A stretch of 64,000 nt of DNA from NCBI RefSeq assembly GCF_017313785.1, contig NZ_JAFLNL010000011.1, forward strand, positions 60,859 through 124,858. The letters run 5' to 3'. The position numbers were made by a program, and so were the translations under genes. Under the pieces are notes generated by a model, which saw only the letters and a program-made list of their open reading frames with translations, had not been told where the DNA came from and ran no database searches. Origin of the DNA: Flagellimonas aurea. Lineage in GTDB: Bacteria; Bacteroidota; Bacteroidia; Flavobacteriales; Flavobacteriaceae. Of the stretch, positions 9,035-18,654 are shown in pieces. The first letter of the stretch is position 1; each line of letters opens with the position of its first letter.

Positions 9035-10099
9035 ATGGCAGGAAATTCTTTTGGACAACTTTTTAAGCTCACCACTTTTGGTGAATCTCACGGAAAAGCT
9101 TTGGGGGGCATCATTGATGGGTGTCCTGCAGGAATTACATTGGATTTGGATAAGATTCAAGAAGAATTGAACAGAAGAAAACCCGGACAATCTGCTATTG
9201 TCACTCAAAGAAAAGAGCCCGATACCGTTGAAATTTACTCTGGAATATTCGAGGGTAAGACCACTGGTACGCCGATAGGTTTTGCCATTCACAACACCAA
9301 TCAAAAGTCAAAAGATTACTCACATATCAAAGATTCGTATCGTCCATCGCATGCGGATTACGTGTATGATCAAAAATATGGTTTTCGTGACTACCGTGGA
9401 GGTGGAAGAAGCTCGGCCCGTGAAACGGCCAGTAGGGTAGTGGCCGGGGCCATAGCCAAACAATTTTTAAGTGAAATCAAGATAAACGCCTTTGTCTCCC
9501 AAGTTGGAGAGATGAAATTGGACAAGCCCTACCAAGATTTGGACTTTTCCAAAATTGAATCCAACGCCGTTCGCTGTCCCGATACCGAGATGGCGAAAAA
9601 AATGGAGGACTATATCAAATCCATTAAAAAAGAGGGCGATACCATCGGTGGCGTTATCACTTGCGTCATCCAAAATGTACCAATTGGTCTTGGTGAGCCT
9701 GTTTTTGACAAGTTGCATGCTCGATTGGGAGAGGCCATGTTATCCATAAACGCTGTAAAAGGTTTTGAGTACGGCAGCGGCTTTGCCGGAGTGGCCATGA
9801 AGGGTAGTGAGCACAATGATGCATTCAATACGGACGGTACCACCAAAACCAATAGAAGTGGAGGCATCCAAGGTGGTATCAGCAATGGTATGGATATTTA
9901 TTTCAGTGTTGCGTTTAAACCAGTGGCTACGGTGTTGCAGTCCTATGAAACCATCAACAAAGAGGGTGAAAAAGTGACCACTCAAGGCAAGGGGAGGCAC
10001 GATCCATGTGTTGTCCCAAGAGCGGTTCCCATCGTGGAGGCCATGGCTGCATTGGTTTTGGCGGATTACTCGCTTTTGGCCCGTACCAACAAAATCTAG
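9035..10099 (+). CDS. aroC: Chorismate synthase
   Basis: A 354-residue protein that begins [20 protein letters not shown] and carries the three family signatures: [18 protein letters not shown] near the N-terminus, the basic [19 protein letters not shown] near residue 125, and the C-terminal [20 protein letters not shown]. It converts EPSP to chorismate with reduced FMN, the last common step to aromatic amino acids, folate and menaquinone (menB lies at 47.4 kb). Cytoplasmic. Length and order of motifs are normal. It is followed on the same strand, 59 bases later, by the dicarboxylate symporter, but no functional link is apparent. Confidence 0.96.
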   Translation: MAGNSFGQLFKLTTFGESHGKALGGIIDGCPAGITLDLDKIQEELNRRKPGQSAIVTQRKEPDTVEIYSGIFEGKTTGTPIGFAIHNTNQKSKDYSHIKDSYRPSHADYVYDQKYGFRDYRGGGRSSARETASRVVAGAIAKQFLSEIKINAFVSQVGEMKLDKPYQDLDFSKIESNAVRCPDTEMAKKMEDYIKSIKKEGDTIGGVITCVIQNVPIGLGEPVFDKLHARLGEAMLSINAVKGFEYGSGFAGVAMKGSEHNDAFNTDGTTKTNRSGGIQGGISNGMDIYFSVAFKPVATVLQSYETINKEGEKVTTQGKGRHDPCVVPRAVPIVEAMAALVLADYSLLARTNKI

Positions 10100-10158
10100 G
10101 TAGAGGTTAGGACGTTTCCATTCAATAAAGTATCTTTCCGTCCCTAACTTAACTCTTT

Positions 10159-11466
10159 ATGAAGAAACTGGAATTACACTGGCAGATTCTAATTGGAATG
10201 GCCGCAGGTGTTTTGTTCGCGCTATTGATGGTTCAATTTGAATGGGGACCCAAAATTGTCTCCGATTGGATCAAGCCTTTTGGAAACATTTTCATCAACT
10301 CCCTAAAATTGATCGCTGTACCCTTGATTTTGGCTTCACTGATCAAAGGCGTTTCAGATTTAAAGGATATATCCAAGCTATCCCAAATGGGGGGTAGGAC
10401 CATTGGCATTTATATTATCACCACGGTTATTGCGGTTACGATAGGTTTATTGGTAGTAAATACGATTAAACCGGGAAGTTCCATTTCCGAAGATACCCGG
10501 AATGAATTGGTCGAAAACTATAAAGGCGATGCCGATAATATAAAGACTGCCGCTGATAAACAGAAGGAAGCGGGGCCTTTGCAGGCGTTGGAAGATTTGG
10601 TGCCGAGCAACATTTTTAAGGCCGCGAGCGATAACGGTAACATGCTTCAGGTCATTTTCTTCGCTATTTTCTTTGGAATAGGTTTGATTTTGATTCCCGA
10701 AAAAACCGCAAAACCGGTCAAAAAATTCTTTGATGGCTTTAATGAGGTCATTCTCAAATTGATAGATATCATCATGTTGGCCGCTCCATACGGTGTGTTT
10801 GCCTTGTTGGCTGCACTTGTAGTGGAATCGCCAAGTTTGGACTTGTTCAAGGCGTTGGCTTGGTATTCCTTCTGTGTGGTGCTTGGTCTGGCCTTAATGT
10901 TATGTGTTTACCTCTTGATTGCTTGGGTTTTTACAAAAAGAAGCCCTGCCTTTTTTATGAAAGGAATGTCTCCTGCACAATTATTGGCATTTTCTACGAG
11001 TTCCAGTGCGGCGACCTTGCCCGTGACCATGGAAAGGGTAGAAGAACATTTGGGAGTAGAGGAAGAGGTTACCAGTTTTGTACTGCCCATAGGTGCTACC
11101 ATTAATATGGACGGAACCAGTTTGTACCAAGCTGTTGCCGCTGTTTTTATCGCACAGGCATTTGGAATGGAGCTTAGCCTTTCCGCACAACTTGGAATTA
11201 TTGTAACGGCTACGCTGGCATCCATTGGTAGTGCTGCGGTTCCCGGTGCGGGAATGGTAATGTTGGTGATCGTATTGGCACAAGCGGGTATTCCAGAAGC
11301 TGGACTTGCTTTGATTTTTGCAGTGGACCGTCCATTGGATATGTGCCGAACCGTGGTCAACGTTTCGGGAGATGCGACAGTTTCAATGGTTGTTGCAAAA
11401 TCAGTAGGTAAATTGGGCGAGCCGAAAGTGAAGAACTGGGACGACAACTATCAAAAGAAACAATAG
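10159..11466 (+). CDS. Dicarboxylate/amino acid:cation symporter (DAACS family)
   Basis: A 435-residue polytopic transporter of the GltP/DctA type. Diagnostic sites include the serine-rich hairpin STSSSAATLPVTM, the NMDGTSLY motif in helix 7, and DRPLDMCRTVVNVSGDA in helix 8, which bind substrate and cations. Family members take up glutamate, aspartate or C4-dicarboxylates with H+ or Na+. An Asp/Lys-rich loop (about 110-140) is inserted in the N-terminal half, as is usual in Bacteroidota members. The exact substrate cannot be read from the sequence. It ends 22 bases before a strong terminator shared with the convergent DUF4139 gene. Confidence 0.9.
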   Translation: MKKLELHWQILIGMAAGVLFALLMVQFEWGPKIVSDWIKPFGNIFINSLKLIAVPLILASLIKGVSDLKDISKLSQMGGRTIGIYIITTVIAVTIGLLVVNTIKPGSSISEDTRNELVENYKGDADNIKTAADKQKEAGPLQALEDLVPSNIFKAASDNGNMLQVIFFAIFFGIGLILIPEKTAKPVKKFFDGFNEVILKLIDIIMLAAPYGVFALLAALVVESPSLDLFKALAWYSFCVVLGLALMLCVYLLIAWVFTKRSPAFFMKGMSPAQLLAFSTSSSAATLPVTMERVEEHLGVEEEVTSFVLPIGATINMDGTSLYQAVAAVFIAQAFGMELSLSAQLGIIVTATLASIGSAAVPGAGMVMLVIVLAQAGIPEAGLALIFAVDRPLDMCRTVVNVSGDATVSMVVAKSVGKLGEPKVKNWDDNYQKKQ

Positions 11467-11487
11467 ATAGATTTAAGAATCGTAAAT

Positions 11488-11518
11488 AAAAAGACCTCTT
11501 TTTAAAGAGGTCTTTTTT
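11488..11518. terminator. Bidirectional intrinsic terminator
   Basis: Inverted repeat aaaaagacctcttt/aaagaggtcttttt with almost no loop, flanked by A and T tracts, between the symporter gene and the convergent DUF4139 gene. Confidence 0.8.
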
Positions 11519-11527
11519 GTTTTTGTT

Positions 11528-13582
11528 TTAAAGCGAGATATATCTTCCTTTTGGGAATTTCACTTGAAAAGAGAAGTTTTCTTTCTGTACGGATTTGGGC
11601 CCGAGTGTCATGTTCCACGTTAACAAGCCTTTGCTTACGTCGTATTCGGCATTGTTGGTACTAAGATCATCAACTTTAATTTCTTTATTTTGGGATTTTG
11701 GTATGCGGTCCATCAGCTTCAGATTAATGGGGATGTTTTTATTGTTTTTAACTTCCAAAACATATGTACGATCTACTATTCGGTTGCTGCCAACAAACGG
11801 TTTACTTTTAAAATTTCGGTCCTGTTGCCTCGTTACGGAAATATTGTGCTCAATGCCCAAGGATAGAATCATTTCTTTTTTCGTGGTATATGGGTCTATA
11901 ACCGTTTTACCGGCATAGATTCCCTCAAAGTAGATATTGGCTTCTCCCGGTAAAAGTTGATGTTGTTCCCAATCCTTGAAACTTGCGGTGAGATAAACAT
12001 TATCATTTAGAACGGGAGCGGCAAAGTATTCATAAGTGGCCGTCATTTTAAATGTATTCACCTCAATGGCGGTTATACCCCCATTTGCCAAAATAGTGTA
12101 CGGCTCTTTTATGGCGAATTCTGTTTTGGTTGCTCCTTCCTGCATTTGACTTTTCTTGGTGGTTATCACAACAACGCCATTGGCACTCCGGTTTCCATAA
12201 ATGGAGGAGGCATTAGTGCCTTTTAAGACTTCAATGTCCTGGATTTCGTTCTCGTCCAAATCACCTTCGGTAAAATTATCAATAGGAACTCCATCAATAA
12301 TGTATAAGGGTTCTGGTGTACTGTCAATGGATGACGCACCTCTGATGGAAACGCCAGCTACACGACCATTTAAGGTTCTTTCAGGGGAAACCGAACCAAC
12401 TGCTGCCGTGCCGTATCCGGTTACAACCACTTCTTCCAATCTTTGCGCATCTTCTTCCATACGCACGTTCATAATGGAGGAGTAAATGGGCAATTCTTGC
12501 ATGTGCATCCCAATGTAGGAATAGGTCAATTCTTTCCCGGAAGGTACCTCCAACGTATAATTTCCGTCAAAATCCGAAGAGGTGCCCATAGAGGTTCCTT
12601 TGACCACAATATTGACACCGGGTAGGGGAGCACCGGATTCGTCCGTAACAGTTCCTGTGACCTTTTTAACATAAGGATTAAAAGCATAGCCCTTTTTACT
12701 TGTAGTTGCAACCTTTCTTTTATCATACGCGCTTACAAAGTTCAAATAATGTGCATCAATAGCGGGTTTGCTAATGTTATACTGGGGATTTCCCGTGGAG
12801 AGAGAAATTTTGACGTTCTTCCAATCCTGACCCGTATTTTGATACACATTGCCTTTATATGCCAAGGAAATAGGAGCATTCAAACCAGAGGATTTAATGT
12901 CGTAATTGGGTACCCATCCCGCATCTTTTACCAAGTAGGATAGCGTAGCATTCAAAGTTGTGGTAATAGGCGCATCAAAAGTGATGGTGATTTCTCCTTG
13001 GGGAGTTTGGCTGCCATTATTGGCTTCGGCCAATTGTTGTCGCAAATCATTGATTTCAAGATTGTATGTGTTAATATTCAGATTGGTCTTGAATATCTCG
13101 TTTTTGATTTCCGTGATCCTTTCCCGGTAGTAGGCACCAATTTGTTTCATACGCTCTAAATCCAATACTTGGCTATCACCGTTTACGATTCGATTGGAGG
13201 TAATTACCTTTTCTTCCTCTTCCAGACCAGCAATGGTGTTCTTTAACAACGAGATTTCTTCTTCCAATGCTTTAATTTGGTTTTCCCATTCTTTGATTTT
13301 TGGATTGCTTTCGGATTTTTCAAGATAATTAATGTTGTAGGCAATGGATAAAATGGAAACGGAACCCAAACCGGAGATTTGAATGCTACTTTCATCAATT
13401 TTATGGGACAGTCCAGTAAATATTACTTCGTTTGAACCCTCTTGGAGCAGACAAGAGGCTGTTCGGGTAATCTGTGCCCCATTCTGGTAGACAGTGACCT
13501 CCTTGATTTTGGAAGGGGTTTTCGTTGCGTTGGCAATTAAAAACAAGGGAGCCAACAAAAATAGGATGACTGTATTTTTCAT
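11528..13582 (-). CDS. DUF4139/MuiA-family exported protein interrupted by a SusC-like carboxypeptidase-regulatory and TonB plug segment
   Basis: 684 residues with a signal peptide (about 1-19). Residues 25-95 resemble DUF4140 (VTVYQNGAQITR), 95-190 form a coiled coil, and about 195-290 begin DUF4139 (ITTTLNATLSYLVKDAGW). Then 308-375 is a carboxypeptidase-regulatory-like beta-sandwich (VTGTVTDESGAPLPGVNI), 383-392 reads EEVVVTGYGT as in SusC TonB boxes, and 400-478 matches a TonB receptor plug (LYIIDGVPIDN, IEVLKGTNASSIYGNRSANGVVVITT). DUF4139 sequence resumes after about 485 and runs to the C-terminus. No beta-barrel follows the plug, so this is a domain insertion, not a TonB receptor. Function unknown; it lies alone between a terminator and a 110-base gap. 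Confidence 0.85.
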   Translation of the reverse strand: MKNTVILFLLAPLFLIANATKTPSKIKEVTVYQNGAQITRTASCLLQEGSNEVIFTGLSHKIDESSIQISGLGSVSILSIAYNINYLEKSESNPKIKEWENQIKALEEEISLLKNTIAGLEEEEKVITSNRIVNGDSQVLDLERMKQIGAYYRERITEIKNEIFKTNLNINTYNLEINDLRQQLAEANNGSQTPQGEITITFDAPITTTLNATLSYLVKDAGWVPNYDIKSSGLNAPISLAYKGNVYQNTGQDWKNVKISLSTGNPQYNISKPAIDAHYLNFVSAYDKRKVATTSKKGYAFNPYVKKVTGTVTDESGAPLPGVNIVVKGTSMGTSSDFDGNYTLEVPSGKELTYSYIGMHMQELPIYSSIMNVRMEEDAQRLEEVVVTGYGTAAVGSVSPERTLNGRVAGVSIRGASSIDSTPEPLYIIDGVPIDNFTEGDLDENEIQDIEVLKGTNASSIYGNRSANGVVVITTKKSQMQEGATKTEFAIKEPYTILANGGITAIEVNTFKMTATYEYFAAPVLNDNVYLTASFKDWEQHQLLPGEANIYFEGIYAGKTVIDPYTTKKEMILSLGIEHNISVTRQQDRNFKSKPFVGSNRIVDRTYVLEVKNNKNIPINLKLMDRIPKSQNKEIKVDDLSTNNAEYDVSKGLLTWNMTLGPKSVQKENFSFQVKFPKGRYISL

Positions 13583-13693
13583 AAGGGTTGGATATTTAAT
13601 TGTTTACCCAAACCTATGATTCACATATTCCAATTAAAACCAACAATGGTGTGAATGGGCCGATTGACTTAGGGAAAGTCGGGTTTAGATGAG

Positions 13694-14098
13694 TCAGTCC
13701 AAAAACTTGGCCTTTAACTCGGGCGTAGGAATCATACAAGCATCCTGCTTTCCGAACCATTTATAGCGGTTTTTGGCCACAAGATTGTAAATGCTGTTTC
13801 TTATTGATGTGGGAATCCATGTAAAAACGGCAGTAAGTTTCCATAAGCCTCCTAAATCCTGTGCTATTTCCAAAGCGGCATCCGATTTGGTGTAGTAGGC
13901 CACACCTGGCTCAATAAGGATAATGGAATCCACCTTACTGGTATCGATATGGCGTTGGTTCACCAATTCCTGACCGATTTCACTTTGCAATGCGGCATAG
14001 CGGAATATATCCTTTTTGTCCCGCTTGATCACAAACTGGACGGAACTGTTGCACAGATTGCAAACACCATCGAACAAGATTATTTTTTTATTTTCCAT
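13694..14098 (-). CDS. DCC-family thiol-disulfide oxidoreductase-like protein (DUF393)
   Basis: A 134-residue protein starting at the ATG at 14098; an in-frame upstream extension is rejected because family members begin exactly at MENKKIILFDGVCNLCNS. The name-giving motif is DGVCNLC (Asp10, Cys13, Cys16), and the rest follows the usual pattern (FVIKRDKKDIFRYAALQSE, ending in the W-I-P-x-x-I-R and KNRYKWFGK segments). DCC proteins are predicted to be thioredoxin-like and small; no reaction has been demonstrated for most. Cytoplasmic by sequence. No operon partner. Confidence 0.85.
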   Translation of the reverse strand: MENKKIILFDGVCNLCNSSVQFVIKRDKKDIFRYAALQSEIGQELVNQRHIDTSKVDSIILIEPGVAYYTKSDAALEIAQDLGGLWKLTAVFTWIPTSIRNSIYNLVAKNRYKWFGKQDACMIPTPELKAKFLD

Positions 14099-14207
14099 AA
14101 TGCAGTCATTCCCTAAGAAGTGGAAAGCCAATTTCTTTTTCACAAAGATACGCAGCTTTGCCATCAAAGGCTAACGGGTCGATACGAATGGTGCGAATTT
14201 TAATACC

Positions 14208-14285
14208 GTCATTTCGAACCGAGCTCTGCGAGTGTGAGAAATCTGGATTTCTCAATCGGAACTTTGTTCCTCATGTCGAAATGAC
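14208..14285. repeat. Interspersed palindromic repeat, copy 1
   Basis: Outer arms GTCATTTCGA (14208) and TCGAAATGAC (14276-14285) enclose a second dyad, GAGAAATCtgGATTTCTC. The same element recurs at about 20.3-20.8, 25.95, 29.1 and 48.4-48.7 kb. The open frame read through it is not a gene. Confidence 0.8.
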
Positions 14286-14417
14286 CTTGGGAAGAACAAT
14301 GCCACAGCACGACTGCATTCCTTTGTTGCTTGTTTTCTTAAAAGTAAGGAATCTAGCTGTGGGTGTGGGTGGAGGTGGAGGAATAGATTATGGTCTAATT
14401 TCTCACAATGAATCATT

Positions 14418-14564
14418 TTATATAGAACATTCCAATATCAAGGACTCGTCAAAGCCTACAGTGGTTTGTTCAAATTCCTTTTTATAAGCTTCGCCTTTTT
14501 CTTCAAACGCAACATTTAAAAATTCCAAGTACACATCCGGAATTGTGGGAGTGTATTGAGCGGA
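14418..14564 (-). pseudogene. Possible 3' remnant of a lost gene
   Basis: A 48-codon open stretch on the minus strand, ending in TAA at 14418-14420 and bounded upstream by a TAA at 14565-14567, has no start codon yet reads like soluble protein (YTPTIPDVYLEFLNVAFEEK ... VGFDESLILECSI). It is rich in Glu, Lys and aromatic residues. It sits between a palindromic repeat and a G-rich non-coding stretch (14570-14620) in a 550-base gap otherwise without a gene. I do not recognise the family; this could be chance coding potential. Confidence 0.3.
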
Positions 14565-14650
14565 TTATTGGTGATGGGGGTGATGGGTAAAGGGGTGAAA
14601 GGTTAAGGGGGGGCTTTTACGGCCCTCTTTCCTTTTGTTTTATGCTGCGT

Positions 14651-16327
14651 TTACTCTGTAATTATCTTTAAATGCTCATTGGAGCCCGTCATTTGCCAAT
14701 GTCCCAACGAGATAGGGATATTGCCAATGCTGTTCAGCGTATCAAAAAAGTCCTTTGGGGTAAAGGGTTCGCCCTCCAGTTCTTGCAGTCGGACATAATC
14801 GGCCAAGGCGGCTTCCAACAAATATTTACCGGTAATATAGCTAGATCCATACCCCGGTTGGCGCAAATAGAGGTGTTGCTCAAAAATGAGCAGCTCCTTT
14901 TCGGTCTTCATCCAACCCCGCGGGGTGTATTCGCTGTGGATGCCTCCGGCCTCTTCCATGGTCATTTCATTGGCGTGGGCGTACAATGAGCCCAAACCTC
15001 TGGCCGCACGCTGCGCGATCATTATGTATACGATTTCCTTGGTCCGTGGACTATCGTTGTACAGACCGGCCTGCATAAACATTTCTTCCACAGCCGTGGC
15101 GGTCCCTTCGTTCCGGGAATCCCAAATGTTGTACAATAACGGACCTTTCCGTATTTCACTTTTATGGGGCTCCAAATCCATGCGCGCCAGTTCAAACCAA
15201 TGGTAAAAATGGGAGTAGAGGGGTCTGGCATCGTAATGCTCCCCGATGGCGAAGAAATTACGTTTTTCCTTGGGGATAAATTCCCCTAAATGCTCCCGTA
15301 GGGCAGGGTCAAAATAGGGTTTTACGGTAACAATGTCCTGTTGCTCCAAAAAGTTTATCAAGCTTTTAGCTGATGCATCGGCCATTTTATCATAGGCTTC
15401 CGGGGAGTAGGCATCCACCAGTTCCGGCAGGTTCCTGTTATTGTGCTCCACCAATTTTAAGGAGGTCCATGCACGGGCAAGCTCCCGTTTTAGGATTATC
15501 ACCTCATCTTCCCAAGTCAATGGTACGAGGTGTACATTTTGCATATACCAAGTGTAATTGTCCTTGCCAATGCCCGACGGGCCGGTTTTTGACTCGGATT
15601 CGGTCTCCAACCAACTAACAAGGTCGTCGGTGGAGGCAATGGCCTCATCGATAACGGCGACCAATTCGGCATCGTTGGCAACGGCATCGTTTTCTTTTAA
15701 CTCGGTAAGCACTTCGCTCTGGTTTTTGATGTCACGGATTCCTGTGACCCATAACTCACGAGCGTTCCCTGTCAAGTTTTGCTTGGCTTGCGTGTAGAAC
15801 GGGGCAATCACTTTTAAATCGGACAGAAGCTTGGAACGTTCCTCTGTGGATAAAGGAAAATTATAGGTCCAGAGTTCCGTAGTCCCATGATTGGTAGGTC
15901 CTTCGTGGGCGGGCACATCGCTTTTGGCGGTCCAGACCACTTTGTAATAGGCTGGGTCACGGACCCAAGGCTGTAAAACGCGCTGGTTGAAGTCGTAGCC
16001 GTTCATCTCGGCCCACACGATCATCCAATCCACTTGGTTTTCCACCGACCAATTGGTGGTGTCGATAGCTTGTAGTTTTGATTGCAGTTCCTTGAACCTT
16101 GGCCAGCGTTTCTCAAAGGTTGCTGCAGTGTAATCGGGAGCTCCATCCAACAGTGGAGGATTTTCGAAGGTTCTCCATTCCTTGAACAAGGCCACTAGGT
16201 CTTGATAGTCGTTGGAGGAATAATTTTCGGTTTTGGTCGGGGTTTCTGTGGCGTTCTCTTTCTTTTCTGTCTGACAGCCCATCAAACATATGAAGAGAAA
16301 GGGCAGGATAAAGTTGGTTGTTTTCAA
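14651..16327 (-). CDS. DUF885-family lipoprotein
   Basis: The TTG at 16327 is preferred because it starts a short lipoprotein leader ([18 protein letters not shown], Cys about 18), giving 558 residues; the longer open frame upstream adds 36 residues that do not look like a leader. The mature protein is helical with DUF885 landmarks such as [36 protein letters not shown] and [23 protein letters not shown]885 proteins resemble metal-independent or Zn-dependent peptidases, but no HEXXH site is seen and activity is unproven. It is probably anchored in the envelope. The gap of 113 bases separates it from the TPR regulator gene upstream. Confidence 0.8.
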   Translation of the reverse strand: MKTTNFILPFLFICLMGCQTEKKENATETPTKTENYSSNDYQDLVALFKEWRTFENPPLLDGAPDYTAATFEKRWPRFKELQSKLQAIDTTNWSVENQVDWMIVWAEMNGYDFNQRVLQPWVRDPAYYKVVWTAKSDVPAHEGPTNHGTTELWTYNFPLSTEERSKLLSDLKVIAPFYTQAKQNLTGNARELWVTGIRDIKNQSEVLTELKENDAVANDAELVAVIDEAIASTDDLVSWLETESESKTGPSGIGKDNYTWYMQNVHLVPLTWEDEVIILKRELARAWTSLKLVEHNNRNLPELVDAYSPEAYDKMADASAKSLINFLEQQDIVTVKPYFDPALREHLGEFIPKEKRNFFAIGEHYDARPLYSHFYHWFELARMDLEPHKSEIRKGPLLYNIWDSRNEGTATAVEEMFMQAGLYNDSPRTKEIVYIMIAQRAARGLGSLYAHANEMTMEEAGGIHSEYTPRGWMKTEKELLIFEQHLYLRQPGYGSSYITGKYLLEAALADYVRLQELEGEPFTPKDFFDTLNSIGNIPISLGHWQMTGSNEHLKIITE

Positions 16328-16440
16328 GTGGTCTATTTTATAAGCTACCAAGTTCGTGGAAATATCTTTGAAAAACAAAAGTTCAATGCAATGGTTTGCA
16401 GGCACTTTTACATAGCAACAACCAGCATAAACCACTGACT

Positions 16441-18342
16441 TTATAACGTATTTAGGAAAGTGGTCAAATCGGTATCCTTTTCCAATCCCAACTTCTTTTT
16501 TAATCTATATTTGGATTTCAAAATGCTATCGGGCAACACATTGAGGGTGGCGGCGATTTCCTTTGTGGTAAGGTTCATACGTAAGAACGCGGCCAAGCGA
16601 ATTTCCTTTTCTGTGATATCCGGGTAAAATGTCTTGAGTTTTTGGTCAAAGTCGTTATGTACTTCGGCAAAGTAGGTTTTAAACACTTCCCAATCCTTAT
16701 CGGAGGCATTTTCCTTTTTAAGGAGCATTACGATGCGCCTAAACTCCATTTTAAATTTTTCCGGGGAGTTTTTAATGTTCTCCAAGTTCTCCATCAACTC
16801 TTGGATAAAAGTGTTTTTTTGAACCAAGTGTAAGGTTTGGCTGGCGAGTTCCTTCTTTTTATGGGCTATTTCCTGTTTGTAGATTTCCTCTTGCTTTTCG
16901 CGCTCCGCTTTGTTTTTCTTCATTTTTTGGCGGTAACCAAACACCAACAGCCCAGAAAGGGCTAGGGCAGAGGCCATGCCCCCAGCGTAAAGGCCTTTCG
17001 TAAGCTTGTCAACTTTGGCTTTGGCGTTTAAGGTGTTGATTTCCTCTTCTTGTAGGGCAATTTCAGCTTCTTTTTTCTCTGTTTCGTAGATGGTTTTCAG
17101 CTCTTCAATTTGTTGGGACTTTTTACTGTTGAAAATACTATCGTTGATAATTTGGTACGTTTTTAGGTCCGCCATGGCATTGGTGTATTTACCCAAGCTT
17201 TCATAAATCTCGCTACGTTCCTTGTAAGACTCCCCTAGGATGGATGTAGCGCCAATGCTTTCGGCCATCTCAATTACGCGGTCCATTTTTTTTAGGGCCT
17301 CGGCAAATTCTTTGGATTTGAAATCGACTTGTGCAAGCTCTTTAAGTGCGGAGGCCATGTCCAATTTTATTCCTGTGCTCTCAGCCTCTTGATACGACTC
17401 TTGCAGCAATGCCCTCGCATCATTCAACAGCCCTTTTTTAGCATAGATTCTTCCCAAATCCCGCAAAGCGGTGGACAGGGCCGATTTTACCCCCATTTCT
17501 CTCGCCAATGCTATGGAAGCTCTTTGATATTCCTCCGCTTTTTGCATATTTCCGAGCGCTTCGGCGGCCAACCCGGAATAGTTCGCTGCATAGGATTGAT
17601 AAACCTTATCGCCTTCATCCCGATAAATGGTAAAGGCCTCCTCTTCGTAGGTAAGGGATGAGTCAAAATTTCCAAGTTTGTATTCAATCTGTCCTAATTG
17701 AAGCAGGGCATCTCCCTTTCGTACCCTGTCATCAACCTCTTCAAAAAAACGTAACGCATTCAAGGTTTCATTTAACGCCAAGGTATAATTGCCTTTGTCC
17801 ATGTATACGCTTCCCAAAACCTCATATTCTGCTCCAATCAAGTTGAATTCTTTTAAATCCGTAGTATCCCGGTTCTCATCATTATATAGACCAATGTTTC
17901 TTTGGGTAATTTCAATGGCCTTATCGTAATTTCCTTTTTCACGTTCAATTCCGGCCAGGGAATGGTTGGCGAAAATTTGCCCTCTGATGGACTCAATTTC
18001 CTTGAATTTCTCCAAGGATAGATTGTAGTAATAGGTAGCCGAGTCGTTCTCGGTTCGGTTGGAAAAATAATTCCCGAATTGAAGATACCCGTTGCCAACA
18101 CCTTTTTTGTAGTCCAGTTTTTTTGAAAGTTGAAACGCCTGCTGGGCATAATTTCTGGCCATATCGGGGTCCGAGAACATCATCCTTTCATGTATTCGGG
18201 AAAGTACTTTGGCTTTTTCAATGCTTTCCGGAAGTTGCTCAGCATGATTTATCAAACTATCCAATTCTTTTTCCCGGCCTTGTGCGTTGATGGTTTGCCA
18301 AAAACAGTTAAGTAAGCTTAAAATAATGATGAAGTGTTTCAC
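16441..18342 (-). CDS. Membrane-anchored TPR protein with C-terminal helix-turn-helix (Bacteroidota signalling regulator)
   Basis: 633 residues: a signal/anchor at the N-terminus, about nine TPR-like helical repeats (50-400; for example [22 protein letters not shown]), a single membrane helix (451-470), a charged coiled coil (475-520) and a LuxR-like HTH at about 565-633 ([20 protein letters not shown] ... [11 protein letters not shown]). In this family the TPR part is periplasmic and the HTH cytoplasmic, so it could act as a one-component transmembrane regulator. Its start faces, across 312 bases, the start of the cytolysin-like gene, and the shared intergenic space contains paired TGTCCAT heptamers that could be its binding sites. 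That link is inference. Confidence 0.8.
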   Translation of the reverse strand: MKHFIIILSLLNCFWQTINAQGREKELDSLINHAEQLPESIEKAKVLSRIHERMMFSDPDMARNYAQQAFQLSKKLDYKKGVGNGYLQFGNYFSNRTENDSATYYYNLSLEKFKEIESIRGQIFANHSLAGIEREKGNYDKAIEITQRNIGLYNDENRDTTDLKEFNLIGAEYEVLGSVYMDKGNYTLALNETLNALRFFEEVDDRVRKGDALLQLGQIEYKLGNFDSSLTYEEEAFTIYRDEGDKVYQSYAANYSGLAAEALGNMQKAEEYQRASIALAREMGVKSALSTALRDLGRIYAKKGLLNDARALLQESYQEAESTGIKLDMASALKELAQVDFKSKEFAEALKKMDRVIEMAESIGATSILGESYKERSEIYESLGKYTNAMADLKTYQIINDSIFNSKKSQQIEELKTIYETEKKEAEIALQEEEINTLNAKAKVDKLTKGLYAGGMASALALSGLLVFGYRQKMKKNKAEREKQEEIYKQEIAHKKKELASQTLHLVQKNTFIQELMENLENIKNSPEKFKMEFRRIVMLLKKENASDKDWEVFKTYFAEVHNDFDQKLKTFYPDITEKEIRLAAFLRMNLTTKEIAATLNVLPDSILKSKYRLKKKLGLEKDTDLTTFLNTL

Positions 18343-18422
18343 GAGGTTATGCTTTTATACTTTCTAAAGTAGTAAATAATCCAGAGCGCCGTAACCATCC
18401 AATACCTGGTCGTAACCCCTCT

Positions 18423-18584
18423 TGTCCATTCATTGTCCATGGTTTAAGATGGGTTTTATTTTATTGTTAAAAATATAAAATATTGACTATCAAATATATA
18501 AATTCATTTTGAACATCTCCTGTACTATCACTGTCCATGCTCTTCAACTCACTTTGTGTCTTTGCGTGTCCATACTTTGTCCAT
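18423..18584. promoter_or_regulatory. Array of five TGTCCAT heptamers between regulator and cytolysin genes
   Basis: TGTCCAT occurs at 18423, 18434, 18532, 18567 and 18578, all in the same orientation. The first two and the last two are each spaced exactly 11 bases, one helical turn. The 312-base gap between the divergent TPR/HTH and CDC-like genes holds no coding sequence; it is otherwise A/T-rich. Direct repeats at one-turn spacing suit a dimeric or tandem-binding regulator. Confidence 0.55.
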
Positions 18585-18654
18585 GTCAGTAAATAGGTTG
18601 GTGGGGGTTTGAGGTCTAATTTCGACAGTGTTGAACCCATAAAGCCAAATAGTT

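Noticed and set aside
14158..14487. 109-codon plus-strand frame
   Set aside because: Runs through a palindromic repeat and intergenic filler; no signal, no domain, poor composition.
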